Below are positions 44,970 to 55,503 of a stretch of DNA of 64,000 bases, one piece after another (the first letter of the stretch is position 1; each line of letters begins with the position of its first letter). Source of the stretch: Hyposmocoma kahamanoa (taxonomy: Eukaryota; Arthropoda; Insecta; Lepidoptera; Cosmopterigidae); NCBI RefSeq assembly GCF_003589595.1, contig NW_020654080.1:4210388-4274387 (forward strand), written 5' to 3'. Under the pieces are notes generated by a model that was not told the DNA's origin, searched no databases, and saw nothing but the letters and a program-made list of their open reading frames with translations. Position numbers and translations under genes: made by a program.

Positions 44970-45560
44970 TTTTCAACAGGAAAGATGGTTTCTCCGTACC
45001 ACCAGTTTGGGTTCCAATACTCTCTGTGATAAAAAATTCCAAGTGGACATGAGACTGCAGTTTTAATTTATTTGTATTTGCAATGATTAATTAATGTTAA
45101 ATTGAGTTTAATAAAAGTGCATGTTGTTAAAAAAAATTGTAAAACACGTATCAACGTATAAACACGTAAAGCTGTTTGGAAAATTCAAAATGTACTGGTT
45201 AATTTTATTAAAAAAGAAAGGAACCGATTTCAAAATTTGCTTATATGTACATACAAAGTGAAACTAAAAAGTTAACAATCAGTTACCGGAAAGTGTGCGA
45301 AACAGGACTCATACCCTAGACTGCCACCCTGAATGAGGTGAGGAGAGGTGGAATATTTTCTTCAAATTTAAACGGGACCAATACTGAGGTACCCTCTTTC
45401 TAACAAAAAAGAATCATCAAGAGAAAAATACTGTTGAATTGAGACCCTTCTCCTTTTTTAAAGTCGGTTAAAATAGGATGTTTGCATTAGACATCTGGTC
45501 GATGACTTTACCATCTCAGTGAGCCGTAACCTTGGGACCTGTAAAGGCCTCGAAACTGAA
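44970..45560 (+). mobile_element. Penelope-like element remnant, interrupted
   Basis: It begins with AACAGGAAAGATGGTTTCTC, encoding the R-DGFSVPPVW C-terminus seen at 8990. A 3' non-coding part follows. After an inserted family D copy (45205-45472), the tail resumes with AGACATCTGGTCGATGACTT, CCATCTCAGTGAGCCGTAAC and GGCCTCGAAAC. This copy is more diverged than those at 8788 and 36238. Confidence 0.65.
45205..45472 (+). mobile_element. Family D element inserted in a Penelope remnant
   Basis: The ends are GGAACCGATTTCAAAATTTG and CTTTTTTAAAGTCGGTTAAAA. The body has GTTACCGGAAAGTGTGCGAA and ACCAATACTGAGGTACCC. The Penelope sequence is found on both sides, so this insertion is younger. Confidence 0.8.
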
Positions 45561-46305
45561 GTATTCAAGTATTTTGAAAGTCAGAAGACCTTTCGCGGAT
45601 CATTTATCTAAAATTCCTGTTAGAAAACGTCCGAAATGGACGTCGTTGTTTGTTATATAATGGTGTAAACTGATTGATATATTCCGAGAACCTCGAAAGT
45701 ATTGTTTTTTTAATATTTAGCCGTTTCTGACTCAGACTATTATTTCCTCAAACGACTGTGAAATTTTACTGTCTTACGTAACATTTTATCATCGTTTACC
45801 AATAGTTATCCATTTTATTGCCAACTCATTACATAGTCGCTATCAGTTTGATGAATATACAGGAGAAACTTCATGAAGTATTTTGAAGTGTCAAAGTAAT
45901 GTGCGATGTGAAAGAACTTGAATGCATCACGGATGCATGTGAATTTTGAGTTTGTAAATTGTGATCACGTTCATTTACCATACTAGTTAAGAGCGAAACA
46001 GACAAAAACTTTGAAAGGAAGCAGTAGAAAACCTGATTTTGCTGACAAAATTTTCCTCATTTGGTGACCAAAATGTCGATTGTCCTTCAAATGTCGCTCA
46101 TACGAACAAAAAGGTCACTGACTATTTGAATCTAAAATTTGACGACGAATTGACGTTGTAACTGAGTGAATATTTATGCTGACCTCCCAGAATATTCTGA
46201 ATATCTGATGATGCTAAATTTTTCAGGAATTGTTGAGAAAATCTTTAGAATGTAACATTTACAATTCAGACGCCATCTTGAATAGGCGTGATTTTTTTGT
46301 TTGTT
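45561..46305. other. Intronic or intergenic stretch, nothing recognised
   Basis: Non-coding, with no repeat family recognised. Confidence 0.4.
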
Positions 46306-46494
46306 TTTCATAGCCCCACACTACGGAAAACACTGAAGTGTCGCGGGTGTCACGCACCACACACACATAGATAACCACAAATTATACCCAAATTCACGAG
46401 AGAAATAAATGTAGGTCATACAAATGTTTCTCCTGGCTCTGTAATCGAACCCGAGACCTCTGCGTAGCAGACCGTTCGGCTACGGAGACTGTTA
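46306..46494 (-). repeat. tRNA-derived SINE (family S2), diverged
   Basis: Reverse copy with CATAGCCCCACACTACGG, AATTCACGAGAGAAATAAAT, GTAATCGAACCCGAGACCTC (B-box side) and GACCGTTCGGCTACGGAGAC. It has more substitutions than the copies at 51041 or 53250. Confidence 0.85.
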
Positions 46495-46659
46495 AAGTGA
46501 TGTGTTGCCTATATTTATTTTACGGGGAACATTATTCTCATTTTAAAGTTTCAATGTTATTATAAATAAGTCTATAGTAAATAGTTTTTTTATACAAAAC
46601 TGAGTACGCATTTGACCTCCATCTCACCTCATGGAAAATGATGTAGCATGCACACCTAA

Positions 46660-47115
46660 ATAATGTCTATTCCCTCTTACTTTAAAAAGGACCAAGTTAT
46701 CGCGTTAAGGGAACAAGTCTACAAGACTGGGAATTTTACTCCTTAGCCATTCACCATATACATGTGGAAGCTTAACGCTTCCTGCGAATCTTTGGAATAT
46801 CCACAACATAGGGGTGGAACTTAAGCCTACGTCCATTCCCCTGATGATAGAAAGGAGAAGGTGGAATTAAATCGTCTCTCCGCGATATATTCTGTAGAAT
46901 ACCGATAAACAGTCGACTTTACGACGGTGTGCTAGGTCCGCAGCTTCGCCACTACTAATTCCAAGTCACCTATAAACCTCTTGGCAGTCTTATCGAGTGA
47001 ATCCAAGGTGGCCAGTCGGTATGTAGCAGAGCCATCCCAAAGGTGCCAGCAATACTCCATACACGACCGGACTTGTGCTTGGTACAAGTCTTGTCTCTAC
47101 TAAATCTGAGTCACC
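46660..47115 (-). pseudogene. LINE reverse transcriptase C-terminal remnant (CR1/Jockey type)
   Basis: The minus strand reads LYQAQVRSCMEYCWHLWDG, then SATYRLATLDSLDKTAKRFI and GDLELVVAKL, the classic 'R..ldYc.hlW..a...l..Ld.iq.rA.RligD' region downstream of the RT active site. Several stops follow, so it is inactive. A duplicated phrase around 47080-47150 (CTAAATCTGAGTCACCTATA) repeats 46960-46990. Confidence 0.8.
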
Positions 47116-47355
47116 TATATAAGCCTCTTGGCTCAGGTTTCAACTACTAGTTGCTGGCACATGAAAATTTCTTCATCCCGTACGCAACGAATCCATCCGT
47201 AACCATGGTAAAAGGAATTGTCTGGAGATGTGACAAAGGTGAATTGTCTCGCTTTGTTCTACTAAGATCGCCCTAAACGCCAGTTGTAGTAAGACTTAGT
47301 TTTGTTATTTGGTTGATACATTATAAAAATGTAAAAGACAGTAACACAAAGCTTT

Positions 47356-47526
47356 TTTTATGATGTCAAGTGACAGGACGGAGTTGAGCTTTAAGTCGCA
47401 AAGATCGGAAGGATACCTTGAGACATAAGCTGACAAGTCTCATGTGCTTGTGAGTTCTCATATTACTGCTTGGCGGTTGAAATAGGTAGTAAGGTGGCAG
47501 TACTTTCCGGGGTTCTATTGCTACTA
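47356..47526 (-). repeat. Family A interspersed repeat, internally deleted
   Basis: The TTTATGATGTCAAGTGACAG tail side, CTTGAGACATAAGCTGACAA and TATTACTGCTTGGCGG are retained. The middle third is missing. Confidence 0.75.
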
Positions 47527-48104
47527 GACACTATTAACAAAAACACAACAGTCTAGATAAGATTATTCAATAAGATTCTCTTAAATTATCTTAATCATGG
47601 TTTTGTTAGGTCTTAGTATGATTTTGACAGGCAATTCAAATTACGGGCTTAAACAGGATTGCTGTAAGCGCTCACAGTCGGCCCCCCGGTCCTAGTATAT
47701 GGACTTAATCAAGTCTTGGTTAAGTTCAAGTAGTTTCACTATAGACACGTTAAAGATTTTCCATATTTGTAAATTTAAAGAAACACTCTCTGTATTCTCG
47801 CCAATTATATTCGTCTATTCATATGCCAAAAACAAATTGCGCTCGTACAGCTGTAGGGGTCAATGTAACCTCTTTGTTGTTCATACGCTTTGTTTCTATT
47901 ATTGTTAGTAAACGTAACTTCGCCGTCGGGTGAAAAAACTGAATGCCGTCAGTGTGGAAAGAATGGAAATACTTACTTAATTTGTATTGACGTATGAACC
48001 AATACGAAGCGTTTTCCTTCCTCTCGTCTGGTGCTGATTGATGGACAGCTGCCGTGTGCAAGTCTTTGCACTTCTGATCTGTTCTTCGATAAGTATAACT
48101 TTGT
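47527..48104. other. Intronic or intergenic stretch, nothing recognised
   Basis: No gene can be supported. The minus-strand frame entering from the inverted repeat at 48105 continues open to about 48000, with QIRSAKTCTRQLSINQHQTR, which looks protein-like but is unidentified. Confidence 0.4.
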
Positions 48105-48240
48105 CATTTTCAAGCCTAGTTGGATGCTTATAAGCAATAACGTGACAACCAACATGGTCATAGGTTTGCGAATATGGTACATAAGACTTTTTCGTTGTTT
48201 TTGATAGTTTGTTCTAAAATTTACTTGTATAATTTTAAAT
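48105..48240 (-). repeat. Inverted duplicate, left arm (protein-like segment)
   Basis: Its reverse complement matches 48625-48755 at most positions. The shared protein-like frame reads YVPYSQTYDHVGCHVIAYKH here and VPYSQNYDHVG*HVIAYHHP in the other arm, where the asterisk is a stop. The amino-acid reading is conserved between arms, so it derives from a once-coding element that I cannot name. Confidence 0.65.
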
Positions 48241-48261
48241 TTTTTATTTAAAAATATCCAT

Positions 48262-48547
48262 TGCAAAAGTTTGCTTGTCGGCTTATATTGGAATTACATC
48301 TGTTTGCCAAGTTTTATTGAAATCTGTTAACGGAAGGTATGCGAAACCGGATTCATCCCCGAGTTTGCCAGACTTAGGGGTGGAATATTTTCTTCAAATT
48401 TAAATGTGATCAATACGAAGGTATTCTCTTTCCAACAAAAAGTAATCATCAAAATCGGTTCCCAAAATGCTGGAATAATAGCGTAAAATATACATACAAA
48501 AAAAACAGTCTAATTGAGACCTTCCTCATTTTTTAAGTCGGTTAAAA
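48262..48547 (+). mobile_element. Family D element between inverted arms
   Basis: It starts within AAAAGTTTGCTTGTCGGCTT and ends at CATTTTTTAAGTCGGTTAAAA. The body has GCCAAGTTTTATTGAAATCT and TTCTTCAAATTTAAATGTGA. Its left terminus is cut back, so the ACCGACTTC end is lost. Confidence 0.8.
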
Positions 48548-48624
48548 ATGAAAACCTTGCTGTTGAGCTTCTTGTTGGAGAATCATTATAACTATTCATC
48601 ATTCCTGACAAATAAAGTTTTCGT

Positions 48625-48755
48625 TTCACAAGTAAATTTTGGAACAAACAATAAAAAAAACGAAAAACTTTTTAGGTGCCATATTCGCAAAACTATGACC
48701 ATGTTGGGTGACATGTTATTGCTTATCACCATCCAGATGTTAGTAAACACTTTCT
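48625..48755 (+). repeat. Inverted duplicate, right arm
   Basis: Partner of 48105-48240 in opposite orientation, about 390 bp away. It holds ACAAGTAAATTTTGGAAC, CATATTCGCAAAACTATGAC and GTTATTGCTTATCACCATCC, and carries an in-frame stop not present in the other arm. Confidence 0.65.
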
Positions 48756-48892
48756 ATGCAACTATGATAACCACGTCATTTACTTTTATTTCCTATTCAT
48801 TTAGGTCTAAAAATTAATATGTAATAATAATTTATTGTTCCAAAAATCCCTAAAATAAGTAGAGCACACTTATGTAAATGGTATGTACAAAG

Positions 48893-48995
48893 TAAATAGT
48901 AATGCTCACACAATTGCTTGGCGGCAGAAACAGGTAAGGTGGCAGTATTTCCCTGGACGAACTCTTTCACAAAAAGCTCTGCTGCTACTAAATGT
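48893..48995 (-). repeat. Family A fragment (5' part)
   Basis: AATGCTCACACAATTGCTTG, GCGGCAGAAACAGGTAAGG and GGACGAACTCTTTCACAAAA are preserved. The tail half is absent. Confidence 0.8.
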
Positions 48996-49919
48996 TTAGT
49001 GCGAACGAACACGAGGACTAGTATCACCTTTTACTCCTAATAATAATAATAATAATAAGTAATAAGTACACTCAGGCCTTTGCCCTGCAGTGGGGCAATA
49101 ATGGATGAAAAATGAAAAAAAAAAGTACACTCATATAGATTAAAAAAATATATTTACACCTCACTAGCTCGGAAAGGATTTCTTTCTCATGAGAAACCTG
49201 CGATAAAAGCGATTTTTGCACGCTAGTATGGAAAAGGTTTTTGAAATTCGAACTTGATGGACTGTGGTGCACCTAAATTTTTCTTCCGGTGAAAAAAGAA
49301 ACAATGACGTTCAATTACGGGATTTGGCGTACATTACTTATTTATGTAACATAAATCCGTGGTGAAATTTATTCACATTATTGTTGACATTAAATTGACA
49401 ATGATAACTAATTGTGTTTATTTAATTATTTTAATTTGTCGAAGAAATAAAATAATTTCAATAATAATTTAATCACGAAAATAAAAGCAAAAGCAAGAAT
49501 AAAAATTGATGAGGTGTAAATTCAGAACGCATTCGAAGAAATTTAATAAAAAAAAACTGATGTTTTATAGTTCAACTGTTTTTCTACATGTTTCTCCCTA
49601 TAGTGAGGTGAAAAGTTGTGTGTTTCGCTCGGCAGCAAAGTTGTTCTACGTCTCGTATCTTGAAACCCTCGCTACGCTCAGGAATCTATTTTCGAATCTT
49701 CAATTCAATTCAATTTTAGCTTCCTTCGCTTACTCAACTTTCAATTCAAGCACTCGCGTCAAACAATAACTTTGCAGCCTTGCATAACAAATAACTATTA
49801 TTTTACGATCAGCACACCGCTCTCACCTAATGCAGAATAGGGACTTAACATGTTTGTAAACTTACGACATTCATTCTTTAAACGTTAAAGTGTGTTATTA
49901 TAAATAAACTGTACTGGAC
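48996..49919. other. Intronic or intergenic stretch with a small LINE tail relic
   Basis: GGCCTTTGCCCTGCAGTGG (49077-49095) followed by GGCAATAATGGATGAAAAA resembles the end of RTE-type LINE ORFs ('FAQQW..NNG'). The remainder is non-coding and AT-rich. Confidence 0.4.
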
Positions 49920-50060
49920 ACAACTATCATCAACCCATTTATACGTCCACTACTGAGCACGAGTCTCCTCTCAGGTGAGGGTTTAGGCGTTAGACTACCA
50001 CTTTGGCCCAATATAGGTCGGAGACTTCACACTTTTTTCGAGGGTTGTGCAAGTTTTGTT
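49920..50060 (+). repeat. RTE-derived SINE-like fragment
   Basis: CATCAACCCATTTATACGTC, CACTACTGAGCACGAGTCTC, CTCTCAGGTGAGGGTTTAG and GGCCCAATATAGGTCGG follow the order of a very common lepidopteran repeat ('catcaaccca...actgctgagc...gagtctcctctcag...ttggc'). Confidence 0.65.
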
Positions 50061-50084
50061 CGGAGAAATCCCACACTCTACAGC

Positions 50085-50390
50085 AAGATGGAAAGTACAC
50101 GAGGACACAATAAATTGAAACTGGTTGCCTGTAAGACTACCCTCTTTCATGATAACATGCGATGGCGCCAAAAGTATACAATAAGCTGCCTAGTTATGTA
50201 CTTGAGACTAACGACAATGTTAATTTTAAAAAGAGATTATTTAATTTATTGTCTAGGAGAGCATGATGGTTATATAGATGGAAATTGTATGCCGTAAAAT
50301 TGGCAATACGTACTGACATAACAATGTTAAATAAGACCCTATAGACGTGCGTACACAATAAATGATTTGATTTGCTTGAACACAATTGGA
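50085..50390 (+). pseudogene. LINE ORF C-terminal remnant (Jockey-like)
   Basis: One frame reads RGHNKLKLVACKTTLFHDNM and, after a frameshift, VYNKLPSYVLETNDNVNFKK then RLFNLLSRR, the usual C-terminus '..tR....l......r......vwN.LP........f...l'. The tail ends in ATAAATGATTTGATTTG, as Jockey 3' ends do. Confidence 0.75.
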
Positions 50391-50524
50391 AACGGCTCAA
50401 TGCGGCAAGACCCCAATCGAGATCCAGAAACTTCAGCAGGCGTTTTTTCGACAAGAGAAATTTCTCTCTATAATGTTACAATATAAGTTTACAATTAATT
50501 GTACCGACTTAAATAACTGTTTAG

Positions 50525-50720
50525 TAGATTTTTTTTAATGATAATTGCTGAACAAGTCGCGCATCTGCTGGTAAGCCCTTTAAATCACAAAGATCTAAGG
50601 AACACTGTCACTGTACCAGTCACTTTGAGACATACTGATGAGAAACGTATCGTCTAGTTGCACCAGGACCTTAACCCTTCAAAACCGGAACACAGTAATG
50701 CTCGCATTACTGCTTTTTGA
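50525..50720 (-). repeat. Family A interspersed repeat, deleted
   Basis: GAACAAGTCGCGCATCTGCT, TTTAAATCACAAAGATCT, GTCACTTTGAGACATACTGA and GCTCGCATTACTGC are in reverse order. The piece next to the 5' end is missing. It abuts the LINE fragment that starts at 50725. Confidence 0.75.
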
Positions 50721-50724
50721 AAAT

Positions 50725-51475
50725 GAAATTCAATTTATGAAAATTAGTGACAGACATAACGTTAATACGCGGAATAAAAATAGACGAGCCCTTCTTGACA
50801 GTCGTTTTCACAAACTCTCAATTTCATTTAAGGGGCAATGCACACACTTCTATAATATGATTTCGATTGATGATCAAAATTTGCCATTTACGAGGTTCAA
50901 AACTGAAGTGAAACAAAAACTTTACACTAAAGGTTTATTATACAACTTCTGCGTACTGGGATAACATAAGTCCGTGGTAGTGAGCCGTTTAGCTCATGCT
51001 GGAAATCTCGATCTAAGATGTTTCAATTAAATATTGTAATAATAATAACATAATAACGCACACATTCAACATAGCCCCGCACTAGGGAAACCCTGTGTCG
51101 CGGTCCCATGGACACACACATAGACAACCACAAATTACACCCAAACTCACGAGATAAATAAATGTACGCCTTACAAATATTTCTCCCGGCCCGGGAATCG
51201 AACCTGGGACCTCTGCGTGGCAGTCCAGCATGGTAACTGTTCGGCCACTGAGGCAGTTTATGAATGAATGGAATGAATGATAAATGTATTCAAGTGTGTA
51301 TTTACAAAAAAAGCAACCCCTAGAGTTTCTTGCTTGTTCTTCTCAGAGGAATCTGCCTTTACGAATGAGCAGTAGAGTTTATTCAGTAGGTATGACGATT
51401 TCTAGTGTAATTTGCTTATCTTTCAAGTAAGGATTTGTCTTTGACTTTGACTTCACAGCAGAAATGTATGGTGGG
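50725..51475 (+). pseudogene. Jockey/CR1-like LINE 3' end, split by a SINE
   Basis: The coding relic contains ISDRHNVNTRNKNRRALLDS and SFKGQCTHFYNMISIDDQN, close to the copy at 57235 (NSDRYNINTRNKNKLAILDS). The 3' UTR resumes at about 51305 after the inserted SINE: AGCAACCCCTAGAGTTTCTT, GAATCTGCCTTTACGAATGA. It ends in a GACTTTGACTTT-type tail. Confidence 0.8.
51041..51258 (-). repeat. tRNA-derived SINE (family S2), full length, inside a LINE
   Basis: On the minus strand: CTGCCTCAGTGGCCGAACAG, ATGCTGGACTGCCACGCAGA, B box GGTTCGATTCCCGGG, body GTGTAATTTGTGGTTGTCTA, end CCTAGTGCGGGGCTATGTTG and a TTATTATTATTA tail. LINE sequence lies on both sides, so this is the younger insertion. Confidence 0.9.
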
Positions 51476-51535
51476 AGTTTTTTCTAGGACGAAATCTTTT
51501 ACAACGATCTCTACTGCTACTAGATAATCTTATCT
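51476..51535 (-). repeat. Family A terminal fragment
   Basis: TAGGACGAAATCTTTTACAA, CGATCTCTACTGCTACTAG: only the 5' end of the family, reversed, remains. Confidence 0.6.
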
Positions 51536-51889
51536 TGTATCTACTGTGCGGGAATGTATAATCATCATTAAATCACTTATACCTTGTTTTCGTCCAAGAA
51601 AAAGTTTACAATGAAAGTGTCAATTTACGAAATTGAAGCGACGTTTTGTTGGCACTTCATTTAGTCTTCTGTACAAAATCGGTATTGTGCAATTATTTAG
51701 GATTTCGGCTGTAATCTTTATTTAAGTCCGTTTGTTTGTTGCAAGAAAAACAATTTGTAGTCACTAATTGTTTGTTGTTCTAAAAACTCATTTCTAAAAA
51801 TCATTTGTCTAACCTTCCGGAATGTTATATAAATATTGTTTAAAACAATCTATCACAATACGGCTAGGCCATTAGTTTAAAATCGCTCA

Positions 51890-52170
51890 GTGAGCTATGG
51901 AACGAGCTATGCTGGGAGTTTCTCTAAAGGACAAGATACGAAATGAGGTTATCCGACATGAGTGGTAGAATAAGCGAGCTGAAGTGACAGTGGGCTGACC
52001 ATATCTGTCAAAGCACCGATTACCGATGGGGGAAGTAAGTTCTTGAGTGTATACCACGGCTCGGCAAACGTAGTGTAGGTCGCCCTGGATGTGACAAGCT
52101 GAGGACCGGGCGAAATGGCGCACATTGGGAGAGGTCTATGTCCAGCAGCGGATTGCGATAGGCTGATGAT
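51890..52170 (+). pseudogene. RTE-type LINE C-terminal remnant
   Basis: The plus strand reads MERAMLGVSLKDKIRNEVIR and, with stops and frame shifts, AEDRAKWRTLGEVYVQQRIA. This matches the common lepidopteran 'RAML.vSLrDRiRN..IR... W...LGEAYVQQW' polyprotein end. It is inactive. It finishes at ATAGGCTGATGAT. Confidence 0.85.
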
Positions 52171-52426
52171 CAAACAATCCAGCCAAAGTTTTTATGAGTA
52201 GTGGTTACTTTAAAAAACATTTTTAAAGTACCCTTTAATTTTTAATCAACCTTCATTGGTTTTGTATTATAATATAAATAACTACGAACTGAAACAATGA
52301 GAAATCACAAAAACTACGCGTTACGAGTAAATCCTGACCCTGGCCCTGTGAATAGTACTTGAATAATTGAAGATGTGTTTTAATTTGTGAATTTAATTAA
52401 ATTCAAATAATTTACATTTTTTTTCT

Positions 52427-52537
52427 AATATTGAGTGACGGGACGAATAAGTCGTGCAGTGCAGTGCCACTGAAAGCTTTAAATTGCAAAGATCTGAGGG
52501 GCACTGCACTGTGCCCGTCATCCTGAGACAGGAGTAC
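52427..52537 (-). repeat. Family A fragment, minus half of an inverted pair
   Basis: The TATTGAGTGACGGGACGAAT tail side, AAATTGCAAAGATCTGAGG and CCCGTCATCCTGAGACAGGA are in reverse orientation. It joins directly to a plus-strand copy. Confidence 0.75.
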
Positions 52538-52757
52538 AATAGAGCTCCTTGTGAAAGAGTTCGTCCAGGGAAGTACTGCCACCTTACCAATTTCTGCCTT
52601 CTTATGGTTTTGAAGGCTAAAGGTGCTGGTGAAATTATAGGCGCATGGGACTTATCAACTTACCTTTGCGACATAAAGCTTTGAGTGGCACTGCAACTGT
52701 TTTGGATAGACATCGTTTATCACCAAGGGCACAACTTTTTTGTCCTGTCGCTGATAT
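52538..52757 (+). repeat. Family A copy, plus half of an inverted pair
   Basis: It starts AATAGAGCTCCTTGTGAAAG, AGTTCGTCCAGGGAAGTACT and ends GTCGCTGATATCATAATAAC. A duplicated internal deletion lies near GACTTATCAACTTACCTTTG. Confidence 0.8.
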
Positions 52758-53249
52758 CATAATAACAAACTCGTACAATACACAGACTTAGTTTTACTGC
52801 ATGAGTTTTTTTTATGTAACTTTTATACAACTTCGATTTATATTTCACATGAAAAGCAGTATTCGCCAAGTAAATATTTTGACTTTTACGTCTCTCATAA
52901 TCATCAAATAATGGTCTTTTTATAACTTCGTATTTCATTAGGTTAACTAATTTATAGAGCTGCATACACCTGTAGCGATTTGGCACTTTGTGTAGTGAAA
53001 GTAGTGTATAATTTTGTAACATTGTTTTGTGTTAATCTCAGGTAAACATCCGACGTCCAACTGAAAAATTAATTAAAATTTATTCGAAATTATTTATTAT
53101 ACACTGTAGACATAATCTTATATACCCTAATCGAACTTAATAGTATAATTCATTATCTATGATTATCAGAGGGGAGGTAGGCCAAGAGGCGGTTGCCACT
53201 CTGTAGAGAGATCGTTAGTTGACGTCATGTACCTCATAACTTTAATTTC
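52758..53249. other. Intronic or intergenic stretch, nothing recognised
   Basis: AT-rich and non-coding. Confidence 0.4.
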
Positions 53250-53470
53250 TTAACTGCCTCCGTGGTCGAATGGTTACCATGCCGGACTGCCACGCAGAGG
53301 TCCCAGGTTCGATTCCCGGGCCGGGCGAAATATTTGTATGACCTACATTTATTTCTCTCGTGAGTTTGGGTGTAATTTGTGGTTGTCTATGTGTGTGTGT
53401 GTCCATGGCACCCGCGACACAGGGTTTCCCTAGTGCGGGGCTATGTTGAGTGTGTGCGTTATTTTATTGT
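53250..53470 (+). repeat. tRNA-derived SINE (family S2), full length reference copy
   Basis: The head CTGCCTCCGTGGTCGAATGG (A box) and GGTTCGATTCCCGGGCCGGG (B box) are followed by the body ACATTTATTTCTCTCGTGAG, TTTGGGTGTAATTTGTGGTT, a GT run, CCCGCGACACAGGGTTTCCC and CTAGTGCGGGGCTATGTTGA. Other copies are at 30992, 43370, 46306, 51041, 55002, 58485 and 60780. Confidence 0.92.
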
Positions 53471-53589
53471 TCTAAATTCCGCAAATTTGTGAAACTTTAG
53501 AAGCAATGCTTCAAAACTTCTCACTGTAAGGAAATCACCATCGTGACTGTTTCTCAGACATTACTAGAAAACGTGTGAATTTCTGCGGG

Positions 53590-53935
53590 TAGCTCCATCG
53601 TGGCTGACATGGCTTAAACCCTCACCTTAGAGGCATTGGGACTTTGGTCTAAAAGAAACATCTTGCTACCAGAACCTACTATTTACAGGATGTATCACGG
53701 AACGTGTGCGATGATATTGCACGATTTAATTCCGTCTTCCCTTTCCATAATCGGTGGACTAGACGAAGGCTGGGGTTCCACCCCTAGTTGTAGATATTTC
53801 AAGGATTTGCACGAAGCATTACGCTACCACATTTTTGCGGCAAAAATAGAGTGGAATTCCTTGCCAGCAGACGCGTTCATTGAATGCTATACCTTGACCA
53901 TTTTCAAGGTGGTTACAGGGAGTGCATAGACATTA
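53590..53935 (+). pseudogene. LINE C-terminal remnant (CR1/Jockey type)
   Basis: The frame reads YRMYHGTCAMILHDLIPSS and, further on, AAKIEWNSLPADAF ... YTLTIFKVV, the 'FYRiYhGeCs.EL.dLiP......W NsLP..vF....l..FK' order of these LINEs. It probably belongs to the same family as the minus-strand fragment at 46660. It lacks RT catalytic parts. Confidence 0.8.
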
Positions 53936-54579
53936 TTCATGCATGCTGCTTCATCACTTTCCTTCAGGTGGTGTGGTGGTCAAATGCGCGCTTATTTCTT
54001 TAATGAAAAAGAAACCTATTAAACTGACAGCTTTTACCGCTTTTTTTTGTTACCACCCTGCCTATTTCTTGCCTATTTCGTGTTCCAGATTGAAAGGGAG
54101 GGACAGTAGGCAATCACAGGCACAGGGGACTTAAGATCTTATGTTTTACGACCGGCACGGCATTTGCGATATTAAGGAAATTTTTCGTCTCGTTTTTATG
54201 CTCGGTGTACTGAAAAAAAAAGCGTATACCAATCAAGCTTCTTAATCGAATCAATCACAACATGATTGAATTCATTAAACAGTCATTGTGCTTGTTGCTG
54301 AAAGCATTTAGCTTGATAGGCTCAAATGGAAACAAGTTACATTATCCCCTTATACAACAGTTTATTTCAATTGATTTTTTTTTTTCAGTTCACTGAAATT
54401 AAGTATATGCACAATTTTATCTGATGGTTACTTAATATGTGTATGAAGCGTGTACACTCTCTCGTAGAAAAGCTGCCTGCTCATTCAGCTTACATACATA
54501 TAGGTACTAAAGCCTTCGGATTCCCATTCGATTGGAAACTATAGATTAATACTTAATACGATCCTAACAAACCTCTCTA
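53936..54579. other. Intronic or intergenic stretch, nothing recognised
   Basis: Non-coding. A short GGGAGGGACAGTAGGC patch near 54097 has no known relative here. Confidence 0.4.
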
Positions 54580-54960
54580 GTTTCACTTACATTTATCGAC
54601 GTTTTCTTCAAACTTCATTGAATGTGTAGGTTTATCCATGACATGCTCGCAGACTGCAGACTTGTTTACGCGACGGTGTTTGACATCACCTATATATGTT
54701 CTTTGACGCGAGTACAAATACTTCGCTTCGTTTGTCCAATATAAGAGAGACCACACTCACAGTCAAGCTTGTAAACTCCTGCATCCTGTAAGGGGATGTT
54801 ACATTTCACGGGTCTCAGGAACTGAGAAATCTTCTTCAGGGGCTTGAAATAGGTCTTGATAGATGCACGCCTGGTGACTCTTCCGATCTTGTCTGTAACA
54901 CCTCTCACGTAAGGTAAAATGGCAGGTCTTCCCTCGACTGTTGGTGGTTTCACACGGGGC
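54580..54960 (-). pseudogene. Penelope-like element GIY-YIG endonuclease fragment
   Basis: The minus-strand frame (54953 to 54690) ends with GVYKLDCECGLSYIGQTKRS and ICTRVKEHI. This is the GIY-YIG core in the Penelope form, with CxC before the YIG motif and the R...EH helix. Before it lies AILPYVRGVTDKIGRVTRR, the linker after the RT. After a frameshift, VKHRRVNKSAVCEHVMD continues the domain. The RT domain is absent, so it cannot move by itself. The matching continuation of the C-terminus is at 8840. Confidence 0.88.
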
Positions 54961-55001
54961 CTGCGGCATTAGCGTGGAATCTTCAACTTATGCGCATCTT
55001 C

Positions 55002-55208
55002 AACTGCCTCTGTGGCCGAACGGTTACCATGCCGTTACTGCACGCAGAGGTCCCAGGTTCGATTCCGGGCCGGGAGAAATATTTGTATGACCTACATTTG
55101 TTTCTCTCGTGAGTTTGGGTGTAAACTGTGTTTGTCTATATGTGTGTCCATGGCACCCGCGACACAGGGTTTCCCTAGTGCGGGGCCATGTTGAGTGTGT
55201 GTGTATTA
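55002..55208 (+). repeat. tRNA-derived SINE (family S2), full length
   Basis: AACTGCCTCTGTGGCCGAAC, GGTTACCATGCCGTTACTGC, B box GGTTCGATTCCGGGCC, GACCTACATTTGTTTCTCTC and GGGCCATGTTGAGTGTGTGT, followed by AAAAAAAA. It lies immediately downstream of the reversed Penelope fragment. Confidence 0.9.
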
Positions 55209-55503
55209 AAAAAAAACATGCACTGCGGAACGGAACTGCAAACGGACTTGCTTTATATGCAGAAGTTCCCCTGCCAGATGATTACTGTCGCAGACACCAT
55301 GTGCTCTCTGAAACAAAGATTTGCCCACGGTAGCTAACTGGCTAGGATGGTGATGGGAATTACCATTGAGATACCTATCTGTATGGGTTTTCTTTCGAAA
55401 TACAATATGGCCTAAGGTGTTATTAGGATTTATTTTAATTAAAACATCTAAGAAAGCTTAAGTACCACAATTCTCTTGTTCCATAGTAAATTAAGAAAAA
55501 ATT

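Noticed and set aside
53250..53325. tRNA gene in the S2 head
   Set aside because: Eight copies share the same non-tRNA body and tail, so these are SINEs.
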